From contig CP181261.1 of NCBI GenBank assembly GCA_047833665.1, positions 2,046,001-2,110,000 of the forward strand: a stretch of 64,000 bases of DNA, in the 5' to 3' direction. Below, one piece after another: positions 54,311-62,708 of the stretch (within the stretch, counting starts at the first letter, position 1; each line of letters starts with the position of its first letter). The position numbers and the translations under genes are program-made. Below the pieces are notes generated by a model. That model ran no database searches and was not told the DNA's origin. It saw only the letters and a program-made list of their open reading frames with translations. Origin of the DNA: Caproicibacter sp047833665. GTDB lineage: Bacteria > Bacillota > Clostridia > Oscillospirales > Acutalibacteraceae.

Positions 54311-55705
54311 TTAAAATTCTGCTGAACCCGTTGTGCGCGGGAATGGAATAACATCGCGAATGTTTGACATACCTGTTAGGTACATGACCATGCGTTCAAA
54401 TCCAAGTCCGAAGCCCGAATGTTTTGCACCCCCGTACTTGCGCAAATCAAGATACCAACGATATGCTTCTTCATTCATTCCGTTTTCCTTCATGCGGCGT
54501 TGCAGAATCTCCAGCCGTTCCTCACGCTGACTCCCGCCAATAATTTCACCGATGCCGGGCACCAACAAATCAACGGCGGCAACGGTTTTTCCGTCGTCAT
54601 TAAGCCGCATGTAAAATGCTTTAATGTCTTTCGGGTAGTCCGTAACAAAAACGGGCTTTTGGAACACCTTCTCCGTTAAGAAACGCTCGTGCTCCGTCTG
54701 AAGATCCGCTCCCCACTGCACCGGATATTCAAATTTGCTGTTCTCTTTTTTAAGGATTTCAATTGCATCCGTATAGCTAACCCGGGCAAAGTCGGAAAAA
54801 GCCACATGGTCTAAGCGCTCGAGCAAACCTTTATCGATAAACTTGCTGCAAAAGGCAAGGTCATCCGGGCACTGCTCCATCACAGACCGAATTACACTGC
54901 GAATCATATCCTGTGCAAGTTCCATATTGTCTTCCAAGTCCGCAAAAGCAACTTCCGGTTCAATCATCCAAAATTCCGCGGCATGGCGCTGCGTATAGGA
55001 GCGCTCCGCACGAAACGTGGGGCCGAATGTGTAGACCTTCCCAAATGCCATTGCCATACATTCCGCTTCAAGCTGTCCGGAAACCGTCAGCGAAGTATGC
55101 TTGCCGAAAAAATCTTGTGAAAAATCCACCGCTCCTTCTTCGGTTTTTGGCAAATGCTCCAAGTCCATTGCTGTCACGGTGAACATCTCACCGGCACCCT
55201 CTGCGTCACTGCCCGTGATGAGAGGTGTGTGAACATAGATAAATCCGCGTTCCTGAAAAAAGCGGTGAATGGCATAGGCAGCAGCCGAACGAATGCGGAA
55301 CACCGCACTAAAAGTGTTGGTTCTTGAACGAAGATGAGCCACTGTACGGAGATATTCAAATGAATGCCTCTTTTTCTGCAAAGGATAATCAGGGGTGGAA
55401 CTGCCCTCCACATTTACCTGAGCCGCATGAATTTCCAGCGGCTGCTTTGCCTGCGGGGTAAGCACAACGGTTCCAGTAACGGAAATCGCCGTGCCAACAT
55501 TCAATTTTGCAACCTCTTTGAAATTTTCTATTTTGCCATCTTCAAATACAATCTGTACACCCTTAAAACCGCTGCCATCGTTTAAATCAATAAAGCCGAG
55601 CGCTTTCGAATCGCGAATTGTGCGAACCCATCCGCAAACTGTTACAGTTTTTCCATCTAATTTCTGTGCATCTTGGTACAATTGTGCTATATATATTTTT
55701 TCCAA
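54311..55705 (-). CDS. asnS: Asparaginyl-tRNA synthetase
   Basis: 464 residues, class IIb synthetase. N-terminal OB-fold anticodon-binding domain (VTVCGWVRTIRDSKALGFIDLNDGS), then motif 2 (FRAERSYTQRHAAEFWMIEPE) and motif 3 (GFGLGFERMVMYLTG). The overall length and QVNVEGSSTPDYPLQKKRHSFEYLR segment are of AsnRS and not AspRS. Start TTG at 55705 with GGAGG upstream. No T-box leader is seen. Confidence 0.95.
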   Translation of the reverse strand: MEKIYIAQLYQDAQKLDGKTVTVCGWVRTIRDSKALGFIDLNDGSGFKGVQIVFEDGKIENFKEVAKLNVGTAISVTGTVVLTPQAKQPLEIHAAQVNVEGSSTPDYPLQKKRHSFEYLRTVAHLRSRTNTFSAVFRIRSAAAYAIHRFFQERGFIYVHTPLITGSDAEGAGEMFTVTAMDLEHLPKTEEGAVDFSQDFFGKHTSLTVSGQLEAECMAMAFGKVYTFGPTFRAERSYTQRHAAEFWMIEPEVAFADLEDNMELAQDMIRSVIRSVMEQCPDDLAFCSKFIDKGLLERLDHVAFSDFARVSYTDAIEILKKENSKFEYPVQWGADLQTEHERFLTEKVFQKPVFVTDYPKDIKAFYMRLNDDGKTVAAVDLLVPGIGEIIGGSQREERLEILQRRMKENGMNEEAYRWYLDLRKYGGAKHSGFGLGFERMVMYLTGMSNIRDVIPFPRTTGSAEF

Positions 55706-55838
55706 AGCCCCTGTTCCTCCTGTAAAACGATTGCTGTCATCATTTTATATCAATATTTCCCAAACCGCAAGGATAATTATCATTTTTTCACCCACCTTCA
55801 AATTTTTCACTCTCCTTTAAATTTTATGCGGAAAGGTC

Positions 55839-55867
55839 TTGATTTTTTTTTAAAGGTTCGCTATAAT
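55839..55867 (+). promoter_or_regulatory. Sigma-A promoter of tRNA-Ser
   Basis: TTGATT (55839-55844), 17-bp spacer, perfect TATAAT (55862-55867), 37 bp before the mature tRNA start. Confidence 0.8.
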
Positions 55868-55904
55868 ATGTACGCCGGTTGGGGATAGCCGACCGATATA
55901 CCAT

Positions 55905-55992
55905 GGAGAGGTATTCTAATTGGTAAGAAGCCACACTGGAAATGTGGTGCACCGATAAGGTGTTGCGTGTTCGAGTCACGTCCTCTCCGCCA
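55905..55992 (+). tRNA. tRNA-Ser (anticodon GGA)
   Basis: 88 nt with 3' CCA encoded. Acceptor GGAGAGG (55905-55911) pairs with CCTCTCC (55982-55988). The anticodon arm CCACA-CTGGAAA-TGTGG gives GGA (reads UCC/UCU). The long variable arm CACC-GATAA-GGTG is the serine class hallmark; the T arm is GCGTG-TTCGAGT-CACGT. Confidence 0.96.
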
Positions 55993-55996
55993 AACA

Positions 55997-56036
55997 AAAA
56001 GTCATGTAGGGAATTAAAGTTCCTTACATGACTTTT
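55997..56036 (+). terminator. Terminator after tRNA-Ser
   Basis: 17-bp stem (55997-56013 with 56020-56036, one G-U pair), ending in TTTT, 4 bp after the tRNA. Confidence 0.9.
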
Positions 56037-56123
56037 CTATTTTACCCATATTCAAAATGATGTGCCCAATGCGGCTATTCCATGTTCAGAAAAATAACCT
56101 TGCCTCTATGGGGCGTCCGATGT

Positions 56124-56324
56124 TTACTTAAACAGCTTAAAAATACTTATTGAAGTTTTTCGATAAATTTTGTTGTAAACCGCCTTTTTGGGATTCTTAA
56201 TCCAGCCCATGCCCTTGCGGCCATAGCCGGGAATAATCGCTCTTTTGACTGCGCGCTTGGCACGTCCCGTGGTGCGTGCTGCTAAAGATTTTTTCAACGA
56301 TGGCTTACGAATCCCAAATTTCAT
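56124..56324 (-). CDS. Small, very basic hypothetical protein
   Basis: 66 residues from the ATG at 56324 (GGAGGG upstream). About a third of the residues are Lys or Arg, with no acidic residue that I can see, and the middle reads PGYGRKGMGWIKNPKKAVYNK. The composition resembles the short basic proteins found scattered in Firmicutes genomes and mobile elements; I cannot give a function. It points toward the tRNA-Ser gene. Confidence 0.7.
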   Translation of the reverse strand: MKFGIRKPSLKKSLAARTTGRAKRAVKRAIIPGYGRKGMGWIKNPKKAVYNKIYRKTSISIFKLFK

Positions 56325-56390
56325 AGCAAATCCCTCCAAACATACACGAGCTTACAAGGTGAGCAACCACTGCCTAATTTATCATGAATG

Positions 56391-56567
56391 CTACAACCAA
56401 AAGATAATTGCCAAAACAACAGCTGCTGCAAGTAACGCTGCCGTTAAACAGCCGCAGCAGCCGTGGTGTGCACCGCCGCCGATATTTTCCTCGTCATCAT
56501 TTTCATGTTCGCAAGCAAGGTCATATTCCCAGTAATCATCATCGAAATTTTGCACCACGCATTCCAT
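56391..56567 (-). CDS. Small acidic protein with a Cys cluster and one membrane helix
   Basis: 58 codons from the ATG at 56567, or about 54 from GTG at 56555, which is better spaced from AAAGG. The first half is acidic (FDDDYWEYDLACEHENDDEEN), then HHGCCGC, then a hydrophobic helix to the C terminus (LTAALLAAAVVLAIIFWL). The layout suggests a tail-anchored membrane micropeptide. Family not recognised. It shares its strand with the basic 66-residue gene 66 bp downstream. Confidence 0.6.
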   Translation of the reverse strand: MECVVQNFDDDYWEYDLACEHENDDEENIGGGAHHGCCGCLTAALLAAAVVLAIIFWL

Positions 56568-56600
56568 CCTTTATTTAGATACGGATATAAAGATTTCGAT

Positions 56601-56630
56601 AAAACAAACGGTGTGAAAACAAACGGTGTG
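56601..56630. repeat. 15-bp perfect tandem duplication
   Basis: 56601-56615 and 56616-56630 are identical, in the non-coding stretch upstream of the small Cys-cluster gene. Confidence 0.9.
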
Positions 56631-56799
56631 AAACATTACAAAGCAGGCAAAATTCCAACTACTCAAACAAATAATACTACAAATCCGACAAAATTTCTAC
56701 TTTAGTATACGAACACGTTTTTGTCCTTTCTCCTATTGAAGCCTATATGAAAGCATTGCTAACGGTATTCCGATAACGGTAAACTCTATATACAATAAA

Positions 56800-56831
56800 A
56801 AGCGTCTGCTGGACTTTTCCAACAGACGCTT
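56800..56831 (-). terminator. Terminator downstream of the polysaccharide deacetylase gene
   Basis: 14-bp stem with one mismatch (56800-56813 with 56818-56831), followed by TTTATTG on the minus strand. It lies ~95 bp after the stop. Confidence 0.7.
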
Positions 56832-56926
56832 GCTAATAAGCCCGAAGAAGAGGATTTTGAGGTGTTTGCTATGTTTATGCAGAACGTATTCAAGCATACA
56901 GAAAGCAGGCATATATTACAAATGAA

Positions 56927-57706
56927 TCAATCAATTTTGTTGGATTCGTTTGGAATTTGCATGCCGGCGGAATCGATTGTGTAGTTGTCCTTGGCAATCA
57001 ACTGAGAAACCGGCACAATGGTGTACCCTTCGGATTGCAGTGTTTTCAAAATGGTTGGCAAAGCGGCGGGCGTGTTCTTTGCTCCGTTGTGAAATAGAAC
57101 AATAGAACCCGGTTTCACTTTTTTCGTCACACGGTCTATGATTTGCTGCGGGGTAGGATTTTTCCAGTCTAAGGAATCAACATCCCATTGAATGGCATAC
57201 ATACCCAAGTCCTGTGCAGTCTTTACGACCGCATTGTTGTAATCGCCGTAGGGCGGGCGGAACAGTATTGGGCTGACCCCCGTAATCGCTTTGATTTTTT
57301 CATTGCAGGATTCAATTTGCTTTTTCATATCACTTTCCGATAGCTTTGGCATATGCGGGTGCGTATCCGAATGGTTGCAGACTTCGTGTCCGGCCTCGGC
57401 CAGCGCTTTAACCGAATCGGGGTATTTGTCGACCCAAGAACCCACAACAAAGAATGTGGTTTTTACATTGTATTCCTTTAAAATATCAATGAGTGTTTGT
57501 GTTTCTTCATTCCCCCACGCGGCATCAAATGATATTGCAATTTTTTTCTCCTCCGTTTTAACGTTGTAAATCGGCAAAAGACGTTTGGAGGCGGATGTCT
57601 GCACAGCCTGAACCCCGCGAAATCCCGCAGCCCCCGCCAAAACGACCGCCAGAGCGCTAAACAGAACAGTTAAAATTCTTTTGCGGGTAACAGTAATAAT
57701 ACGCAT
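56927..57706 (-). CDS. Membrane-anchored polysaccharide deacetylase (PdaB-like, carbohydrate esterase 4)
   Basis: 259 residues with an N-terminal signal anchor (about 10-32) and a NodB domain. Motifs: IAISFDAAWGNEET (metal Asp, with the AAWGN form typical of PdaB-type spore proteins), HSDTHPHM (two metal His), RPPYGDYN, DVDSLDWKNP and IVLFHNG. It should remove acetyl groups from peptidoglycan or chitin-like polymers outside the membrane; PdaB is needed for spore cortex stability in Bacillus. The sporulation link here is inference. ATG at 57706 behind AGGGG. Confidence 0.88.
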   Translation of the reverse strand: MRIITVTRKRILTVLFSALAVVLAGAAGFRGVQAVQTSASKRLLPIYNVKTEEKKIAISFDAAWGNEETQTLIDILKEYNVKTTFFVVGSWVDKYPDSVKALAEAGHEVCNHSDTHPHMPKLSESDMKKQIESCNEKIKAITGVSPILFRPPYGDYNNAVVKTAQDLGMYAIQWDVDSLDWKNPTPQQIIDRVTKKVKPGSIVLFHNGAKNTPAALPTILKTLQSEGYTIVPVSQLIAKDNYTIDSAGMQIPNESNKID

Positions 57707-57808
57707 TGTCTATTTCCCCTTTCTGTTCAAAATATATGCGGGAGAAAAAGACATAAAACTCATTTGTTAAAAAACCTAATCTTTCATACAGCACCCTGCT
57801 GCATAAAA

Positions 57809-57843
57809 ATGCCCGGCAGCCGTAATGCGCGGATACCGGGCAT
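57809..57843 (-). terminator. Terminator downstream of the sirtuin gene
   Basis: ATGCCCGG/CCGGGCAT stem (57843-57836 with 57816-57809) with an inner pairing loop, then TTTTTATG on the minus strand. Confidence 0.8.
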
Positions 57844-57862
57844 AATGTTCCTTTATCATTAA

Positions 57863-58591
57863 TTAATGATTTGGCACTTGTATCTGCTCTAATATTTCAC
57901 CGATACTTCCATGCAGGGCAAGGTTCGCGTTCGCATCCATTGGGGTGGTAGTCTTATTAATCAGCACCAGACGATTGCCGCTGTAATAGTGAACCAACCC
58001 GGCCGCCGGATAAACAGCAAGCGATGTTCCTCCAATTATTAGCATATCCGCATTTCGAATCGCTTCCACCGCACCGTACAGAGTATCTTGATCCAGCCCC
58101 TCTTCATACAAAACAACATCCGGTTTAATCACGCCGCCGCAGTCACAAAGCGGAATACCCGTACTTTGCCTAATAAATTCGGCATCGTAGAGTTTATGAC
58201 AGCGCTGGCAGTAATTGCGGTGAACAGAACCGTGAAGTTCATAGACCTTTTTACTTCCGGCTTTCTGATGCAAGCCGTCAATATTCTGTGTCACCACCGC
58301 GGAAAGCCGACCCGCCTGTTCCAATTCCGCCAGCTTTTTATGCGCCGGGTTTGGCTCTGCTTCCAAATAAAGCATCTTATTCCGGTAAAAGTCAAAAAAC
58401 TCCGCGGTATGAGATTTATAAAAACTGTGGCTGAGCATCACTTCAGGAGGATATTTATACTTCTGATGATACAATCCATCCACACTGCGAAAATCCGGAA
58501 TACCGCTTTCCGTTGAAACTCCCGCCCCACCGAAGAATACAATTCGATGACTTTCATTAACCATCTGCTGAAGTTTTTCTATATCCGTCAT
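57863..58591 (-). CDS. NAD-dependent protein deacylase (sirtuin)
   Basis: 242 residues, full-length bacterial sirtuin. NAD-binding GGAGVSTESGIPDFRS at about 21-36, TQNIDGLHQKAGS with the catalytic His at HGSVH, a zinc site CQRC ... CDCGG, and GGTSLAVYPAAG. It removes acyl groups from lysines, using NAD+. The second zinc pair reads C-D-C, closer than the usual CxxC, but four cysteines remain. ATG behind GGAGG. The two insertion sequences lie immediately upstream and may have displaced its promoter. Confidence 0.92.
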   Translation of the reverse strand: MTDIEKLQQMVNESHRIVFFGGAGVSTESGIPDFRSVDGLYHQKYKYPPEVMLSHSFYKSHTAEFFDFYRNKMLYLEAEPNPAHKKLAELEQAGRLSAVVTQNIDGLHQKAGSKKVYELHGSVHRNYCQRCHKLYDAEFIRQSTGIPLCDCGGVIKPDVVLYEEGLDQDTLYGAVEAIRNADMLIIGGTSLAVYPAAGLVHYYSGNRLVLINKTTTPMDANANLALHGSIGEILEQIQVPNH

Positions 58592-58683
58592 ATCTCATAC
58601 CTCCATGCTGTTACCCGCTTTTTCTTTTATCTTATCGCAAATTTTCAAAAATGCAAGGAAAAGACAAGTTTTTGATGGGGGCC

Positions 58684-60133
58684 TGCGGACATTTTATTGG
58701 ACTATATGGCTAATCCCATTTTGATTCTATATTCTGCTGGACTCAATCCTCCAAGAGATATTTTGATTCTCGTATCCCGATACCATACCATATAAGCTTC
58801 AATTTGCTGCATAAAATCTTCTACTGTGATACCTTGCCAAGAACGGCCGTAGAACATCTCATTCTTCATTCTTCCAAAAAAACCTTCACAGGCTGAATTG
58901 TCCGGTGAACACCCTTTTTGAGACATTGATCTGATCAATCCTGCCTTACGGGTTCGATCTATCCAGCCCGGCCATCGATAGTGACAGCCTCGATCTGAAT
59001 GAATAATCGGATGCGCATCTTGAGGAAGTGCACTAATTGCACGATCCAGCATACGGTTTACCAATTGTGCGTCTGGTTTACAGCTAATGTTCCATGCTAC
59101 CGGCATACCATCATAGCAGTCAATAATAGGAGACAAATATACTTTTCCTGCTGGAATTGAGAACTCCGTCACATCAGTCAACCACTTCTGATTTGGCTTG
59201 TCAGCTCTGAAATTTCTTCGAATCACATTGGGTACTTCAGGGCTAATTTCTCCTTTGTAAGAGCAGTATTTTCTCGCTTTTCTGCCTTTCACAACCAAGC
59301 CATTTTCACGCATAATTTGACGTATCACCTTTTCGGATAGGGTATAGCCCTCTCGGTTCAATACTATTTTAATTCTACGATATCCATATCTTTCCTTATT
59401 GTTGTGGAATATGGTCGCAACAGCTTGATAATCATCTTTATGCTTCTTTGCAAAACTGACACGTTTCTTTTGATAGTAATAGCTGCTCTTTGCCAGTTTG
59501 AGTTTTTTTATCAATACAGGCAGTGGATACTTCTCTTTTAAGGCATCAACAATTACTGCCTTCTCCCTGTTGTTCAAGGGACTCTTGTTGACGCCGGGGT
59601 CTTTTTTTAGCACATCAATTGTTTTTTTCAGAATGTCAATTTCTAACTGCATATCTTGGATTTTTGCTTTCAGTTCATCAAGTTCCTCTGAAGATGCAGC
59701 TTTTCCTTCCGTCAGTTTCCCTCTGGCTCGCTCATTGGATGCATTCATTAATGCCGCAGCACCTTTCTGGATATATTTGCGCCGCCAGTTATATATACTT
59801 GCTGTGCTATATCCCACTTCATTTGATACTAATTGTACATCTTCTCCCAGCTCAAAGCAACGGTGTAAAATCTCAAGCTTTAATTCTATAGGTGGATGGC
59901 GAGGGTGCTCCGGTGTATTATATCCACAAAAGGTGCATCGGTCTTCCGGCAACATTCGTTTTCGATTGATCCAATTGTATAGCGTTTGCCTGCGTGCCGG
60001 ATATCCCAAAATCGTTATTGTTTTTGTTACCGATTTCGTTTCTTCATAAACCTCCAGGGCTTTGCGATATTGTTCCTCTGAATACATCCTCTATCTCCTT
60101 CCTGAGTGTATTCAGTCCAACTTTTTGTCCGCA
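58684..60133. mobile_element. IS3-family insertion sequence, about 1450 bp
   Basis: Ends carry 20-bp inverted repeats, TGCGGACA-N5-TTGGACT on each side (58684-58703 and 60114-60133). One transposase gene fills it. I found no clear short target duplication next to these ends. Confidence 0.85.
58702..60087 (-). CDS. IS3-family transposase, single fused frame
   Basis: 461 residues. An N-terminal pair of helix-turn-helix regions (LGYPARRQTLYNWINRK and VGYSTASIYNWRRKY) is followed by a coiled coil (about 130-165, ELKAKIQDMQLEIDILKKTI) and the integrase core with D in WLTDVTEF, D in IHSDRGCHY and E in SACEGFFGRMKNE. Most IS3 members make the full enzyme by frameshifting between two frames; here both halves are in one frame. 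ATG at 60087 behind AAGGAG. The gene looks intact. Confidence 0.92.
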   Translation of the reverse strand: MYSEEQYRKALEVYEETKSVTKTITILGYPARRQTLYNWINRKRMLPEDRCTFCGYNTPEHPRHPPIELKLEILHRCFELGEDVQLVSNEVGYSTASIYNWRRKYIQKGAAALMNASNERARGKLTEGKAASSEELDELKAKIQDMQLEIDILKKTIDVLKKDPGVNKSPLNNREKAVIVDALKEKYPLPVLIKKLKLAKSSYYYQKKRVSFAKKHKDDYQAVATIFHNNKERYGYRRIKIVLNREGYTLSEKVIRQIMRENGLVVKGRKARKYCSYKGEISPEVPNVIRRNFRADKPNQKWLTDVTEFSIPAGKVYLSPIIDCYDGMPVAWNISCKPDAQLVNRMLDRAISALPQDAHPIIHSDRGCHYRWPGWIDRTRKAGLIRSMSQKGCSPDNSACEGFFGRMKNEMFYGRSWQGITVEDFMQQIEAYMVWYRDTRIKISLGGLSPAEYRIKMGLAI

Positions 60134-60150
60134 CCCCCTGGAGTACAATA

Positions 60151-61456
60151 AAGTTCGCAATTTCATAAAGGCATAGAAAAGTCATTGGGACTCCGATAAA
60201 ATGAATGGTGAGAAAACATTCAAAGAAGGAGAGATACCCAATGACTCAAAAAAAGAATACCACAGATTTGACAGAATTGCTACTAAAATGTATGGCGCAA
60301 CCAGATCCAATGCTGTCGATGCTGGAATGGCTTTGTACTCGTCTGATGGAAGCAGAGGTCTCCGGTATCGTTGGCGCAGAAAAGAATGCACACAATCCAT
60401 CCCGCCGTGATTACCGCTGCGGCTATCGGCCGCGTCGATTGGATACTCGTATGGGGACGATGTATCTGATGGTACCAAAACTCCGAAATCAGGGCTATAT
60501 CCCGTTTTTCGTAACAGAACGCAAGCGCAGTGAAGCAGCGCTGATTCAAGTGGTTCAAGAAGCGTTTGTGCAGGGTGTATCTACGCGAAAGATGGAGAAA
60601 CTAGCTCGCAGTCTTGGAATTGAAAATCTTTCTCGCAGTCAAGTCAGTGAAATGACGAAAGGTCTTAACGAGCAGGTACAGTACTTCCGCAGCCGGCCTC
60701 TGACGGGTCGCTATCCTGTCATTTGGACAGATGCACTGTATGAAAAAATTCGTATGGATGGCCGGGTCGTCAGCATGGCTGTGATGGTAGTTTGCGGCGT
60801 CAATGAACAGGGACATAGGGATATCATTGCTGTAGAGCCAATGCTGGATGAATCCAAAGAAAGTTATTCTCAATTGTTTCAAAGTCTTCTAGATCGTGGT
60901 CTGAAAACACCGCTCCTGGTGGTTTCAGACGCGAACAAAGGGCTGATTGCAGCCATCCGTGAGAGTTTTCCGGGAGCTTCCTGGCAACGGTGCAAAGTCC
61001 ATTTTATGCGAAATATTTTGGCTCATGTATCCCAGAAGGAAAAAGAATCCTTTGCGGCTCAGTTAAAAGAAATTTGGCTGGCACCTTCCGCTAAAATAGC
61101 TAGACAACGCGCAGAGCAAATATCAGAACAGTATGGAAAACGCTTTCCAAAAGCAATTGAGCTTCTGCAAGATGGGCTGGAAGATTCTCTAGCCTTCTAT
61201 GCTTTTCCGGAACTCGATGCTCGCAAAATCTCCTCAACCAATATGCTAGAACGGCTAAACAAGGAAATTCGCCGCAGAACCAGCGTAGTCGGAATATTTC
61301 CTAATCCGGATTCCTATCTACGGCTGGTAACAACACATCTGATGGAGTATGCGGAAGACTGGTCTGTTTCCAGAGCATATTTAAACCCAAAATCTATTCT
61401 TTCATTGTTAAGCGCAGCCTAATTCATTTTTCGGAGTCCCTAAAAATTGCGAACTT
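60151..61456. mobile_element. IS256-family insertion sequence, about 1306 bp
   Basis: Ends share AAGTTCGCAATTT (60151-60163) and its complement (61444-61456), and further in GGGACTCCG-N-AAAATGAAT. The inner matches are offset, so the left end has an extra ~22 bp between its two blocks. No 8-9-bp target duplication is evident. It lies 17 bp from the IS3-type element. Confidence 0.8.
60241..61422 (+). CDS. IS256-family (Mutator-like) transposase
   Basis: 393 residues from the ATG at 60241, preceded by AAGGAGAG; a longer frame to 60205 overlaps the ribosome site. Catalytic DDE pattern: Asp in PVIWTDALYEKIR, Asp in LLVVSDANKGL, Glu in STNMLERLNKEIRRR. The WQRCKVHFMRN motif of the family is present. 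Uninterrupted and probably functional. Confidence 0.94.
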   Translation: MTQKKNTTDLTELLLKCMAQPDPMLSMLEWLCTRLMEAEVSGIVGAEKNAHNPSRRDYRCGYRPRRLDTRMGTMYLMVPKLRNQGYIPFFVTERKRSEAALIQVVQEAFVQGVSTRKMEKLARSLGIENLSRSQVSEMTKGLNEQVQYFRSRPLTGRYPVIWTDALYEKIRMDGRVVSMAVMVVCGVNEQGHRDIIAVEPMLDESKESYSQLFQSLLDRGLKTPLLVVSDANKGLIAAIRESFPGASWQRCKVHFMRNILAHVSQKEKESFAAQLKEIWLAPSAKIARQRAEQISEQYGKRFPKAIELLQDGLEDSLAFYAFPELDARKISSTNMLERLNKEIRRRTSVVGIFPNPDSYLRLVTTHLMEYAEDWSVSRAYLNPKSILSLLSAA

Positions 61457-61729
61457 CCCTTGACACTAGCAAGTTTTTACAACGCTCTGTTTATGAAACA
61501 CATCATACGCTGACTGTTTTATACAATTAAAGTTTCTTGTTCCAACTTAAACCTTGTTTTTTATCATAAACACTATACATGGTATACAATCCGCCCATTT
61601 GGGGATTTCCATTGCTTTTTCAATTTTCGCCGTTTCCGTAATCGTATTCTCCATGTGTTCAATCATTCAACCAAAAACGGAGCAGCTTAACGCCGCTCCA
61701 TCCGGTGTTTCCACTTTGGGTGACCATAA
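61423..61729. other. Interval between the IS256 element and the P1 peptidase gene
   Basis: 307 bp. It contains the right end of the IS (to 61456) and the peptidase terminator (61673-61699). A 60-codon hydrophobic frame on the plus strand at 61554-61736 crosses the terminator and overlaps the peptidase gene end, with no ribosome site, so it is not called. Confidence 0.6.
61673..61699 (-). terminator. Terminator of the coaB-coaC-peptidase operon
   Basis: GGAGCGGC/GCTGCTCC stem (61699-61692 with 61686-61679, one G-U pair) followed by GTTTTT on the minus strand. Confidence 0.85.
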
Positions 61730-62707
61730 CTATTGACATAAAGCCTTAAAATCGCTGGCGGACGGAAAAGGACCATAGGAAGCTGCACTTTTTACGGCAT
61801 CTATGATGGCATTTTCAACCGCATGGCAAGCAAGAATTCCAACCGCATCCAACCTTGCATTAACCTTGCCGGAACACATTGTAAAAACCGTATCTCCGTC
61901 AAAAACAGTGTGTGCGGGCCTTATCACTCTGGCAATACCGTTTTGTCCAAGAGCAGCAAGTTTGGTTGACTGTGCTTTTGTCAGATTGGCATTCGATATG
62001 ATGCACCCAATCACGGTGTTGCCGCTGTAAAGATCGGTATTGCTTTTATACTGCTCCAAAAACAGTTTTTCGCTGTTTGCAAATTCATTTTTTCCCTTTT
62101 TTCTGGCCCCGGCAATGATTTTCCCCGATTGATAGTCGTAAACATCGCCAACACAATTAACGGCAACAATGGCACCCACATATAATTCACCACACCGAAA
62201 TGCAGAACTTCCAATGCCTCCCTTCATCGCATACTCAATTCCTGTAATTTTTCCTACCGTTGCACCCGTACCCGCTCCGTAGTTGCCACTTTTCCATACT
62301 GCACCTGCAAAAGCATTTTGGCAGGCAGAGTAGCCCATTGCTTTGTCAGGTCTGATATCCGGTCTGCCGCATTTGAGATCGAATAATACAGCCGCACATA
62401 CATTTGGCACAACAGTGACTGACACATCACGTCCGATTCGTCGTTCTTCCAGAAACTGCATTACGCCGCCTGCCGCATCAAGGCCAAAGGCACTGCCACC
62501 CGACAGTAAAATGGCATGCGTTTTTTCTCGATTGTTGATGGGGTTTAGCGCATCAGTATCTCGGGTTCCGGGGGAACCTCCCCGAACATCCACGCCGCTT
62601 ACCGCGCCCTGCTCACAGATTATCACAGTGCAACCGGTAGCACATTCGTGGTTTTGTGCCTGTCCTATTTTAAAATCGTTGATAACTTCGATGGGGACTT
62701 TTTGCAT
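61730..62707 (-). CDS. P1-family (DmpA/S58-like) self-processing peptidase
   Basis: 325 residues from the ATG at 62707, two bases after the coaC stop, with GAGGTG upstream. The fold is that of the DmpA/ornithine acetyltransferase Ntn superfamily: GCTVIICEQGAVSGVDVRGGSPGTRDTD, LSGGSAFGLDAAGGVM, GNYGAGTGATVGK, and the predicted self-cleavage/nucleophile region GNTVIGCIISNANLTKA near residues 240-255. Relatives are beta-peptidyl or D-stereospecific aminopeptidases; the real substrate is unknown. Its link with coaB/coaC suggests co-expression, not necessarily a CoA role. Confidence 0.88.
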   Translation of the reverse strand: MQKVPIEVINDFKIGQAQNHECATGCTVIICEQGAVSGVDVRGGSPGTRDTDALNPINNREKTHAILLSGGSAFGLDAAGGVMQFLEERRIGRDVSVTVVPNVCAAVLFDLKCGRPDIRPDKAMGYSACQNAFAGAVWKSGNYGAGTGATVGKITGIEYAMKGGIGSSAFRCGELYVGAIVAVNCVGDVYDYQSGKIIAGARKKGKNEFANSEKLFLEQYKSNTDLYSGNTVIGCIISNANLTKAQSTKLAALGQNGIARVIRPAHTVFDGDTVFTMCSGKVNARLDAVGILACHAVENAIIDAVKSAASYGPFPSASDFKALCQ

Positions 62708-62708
62708 C

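Larger units (their letters stand above)
56568..56926. other. Non-coding interval before the deacetylase gene end
   Basis: 359 bp. It holds the 15-bp tandem repeat and, at 56800-56831, the terminator of the deacetylase gene. Short plus-strand frames here lack ribosome sites and protein-like composition. Confidence 0.6.

Noticed and set aside
55905..56324. tRNA-Ser as an integration site for a mobile island carrying the small basic protein
   Set aside because: No integrase gene and no repeat of the tRNA 3' end were seen within the following 8 kb.
58665..61478. CAAGTTTTT at 58665-58673 and 61470-61478 as a 9-bp target duplication around both insertion sequences
   Set aside because: The copies do not abut the terminal repeats of either element and the 9-mer is AT-rich, so chance is a good explanation.
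61554..61736. 60-codon hydrophobic frame on the plus strand
   Set aside because: It has no ribosome site, crosses the terminator hairpin of the convergent peptidase operon and overlaps the end of the peptidase gene.
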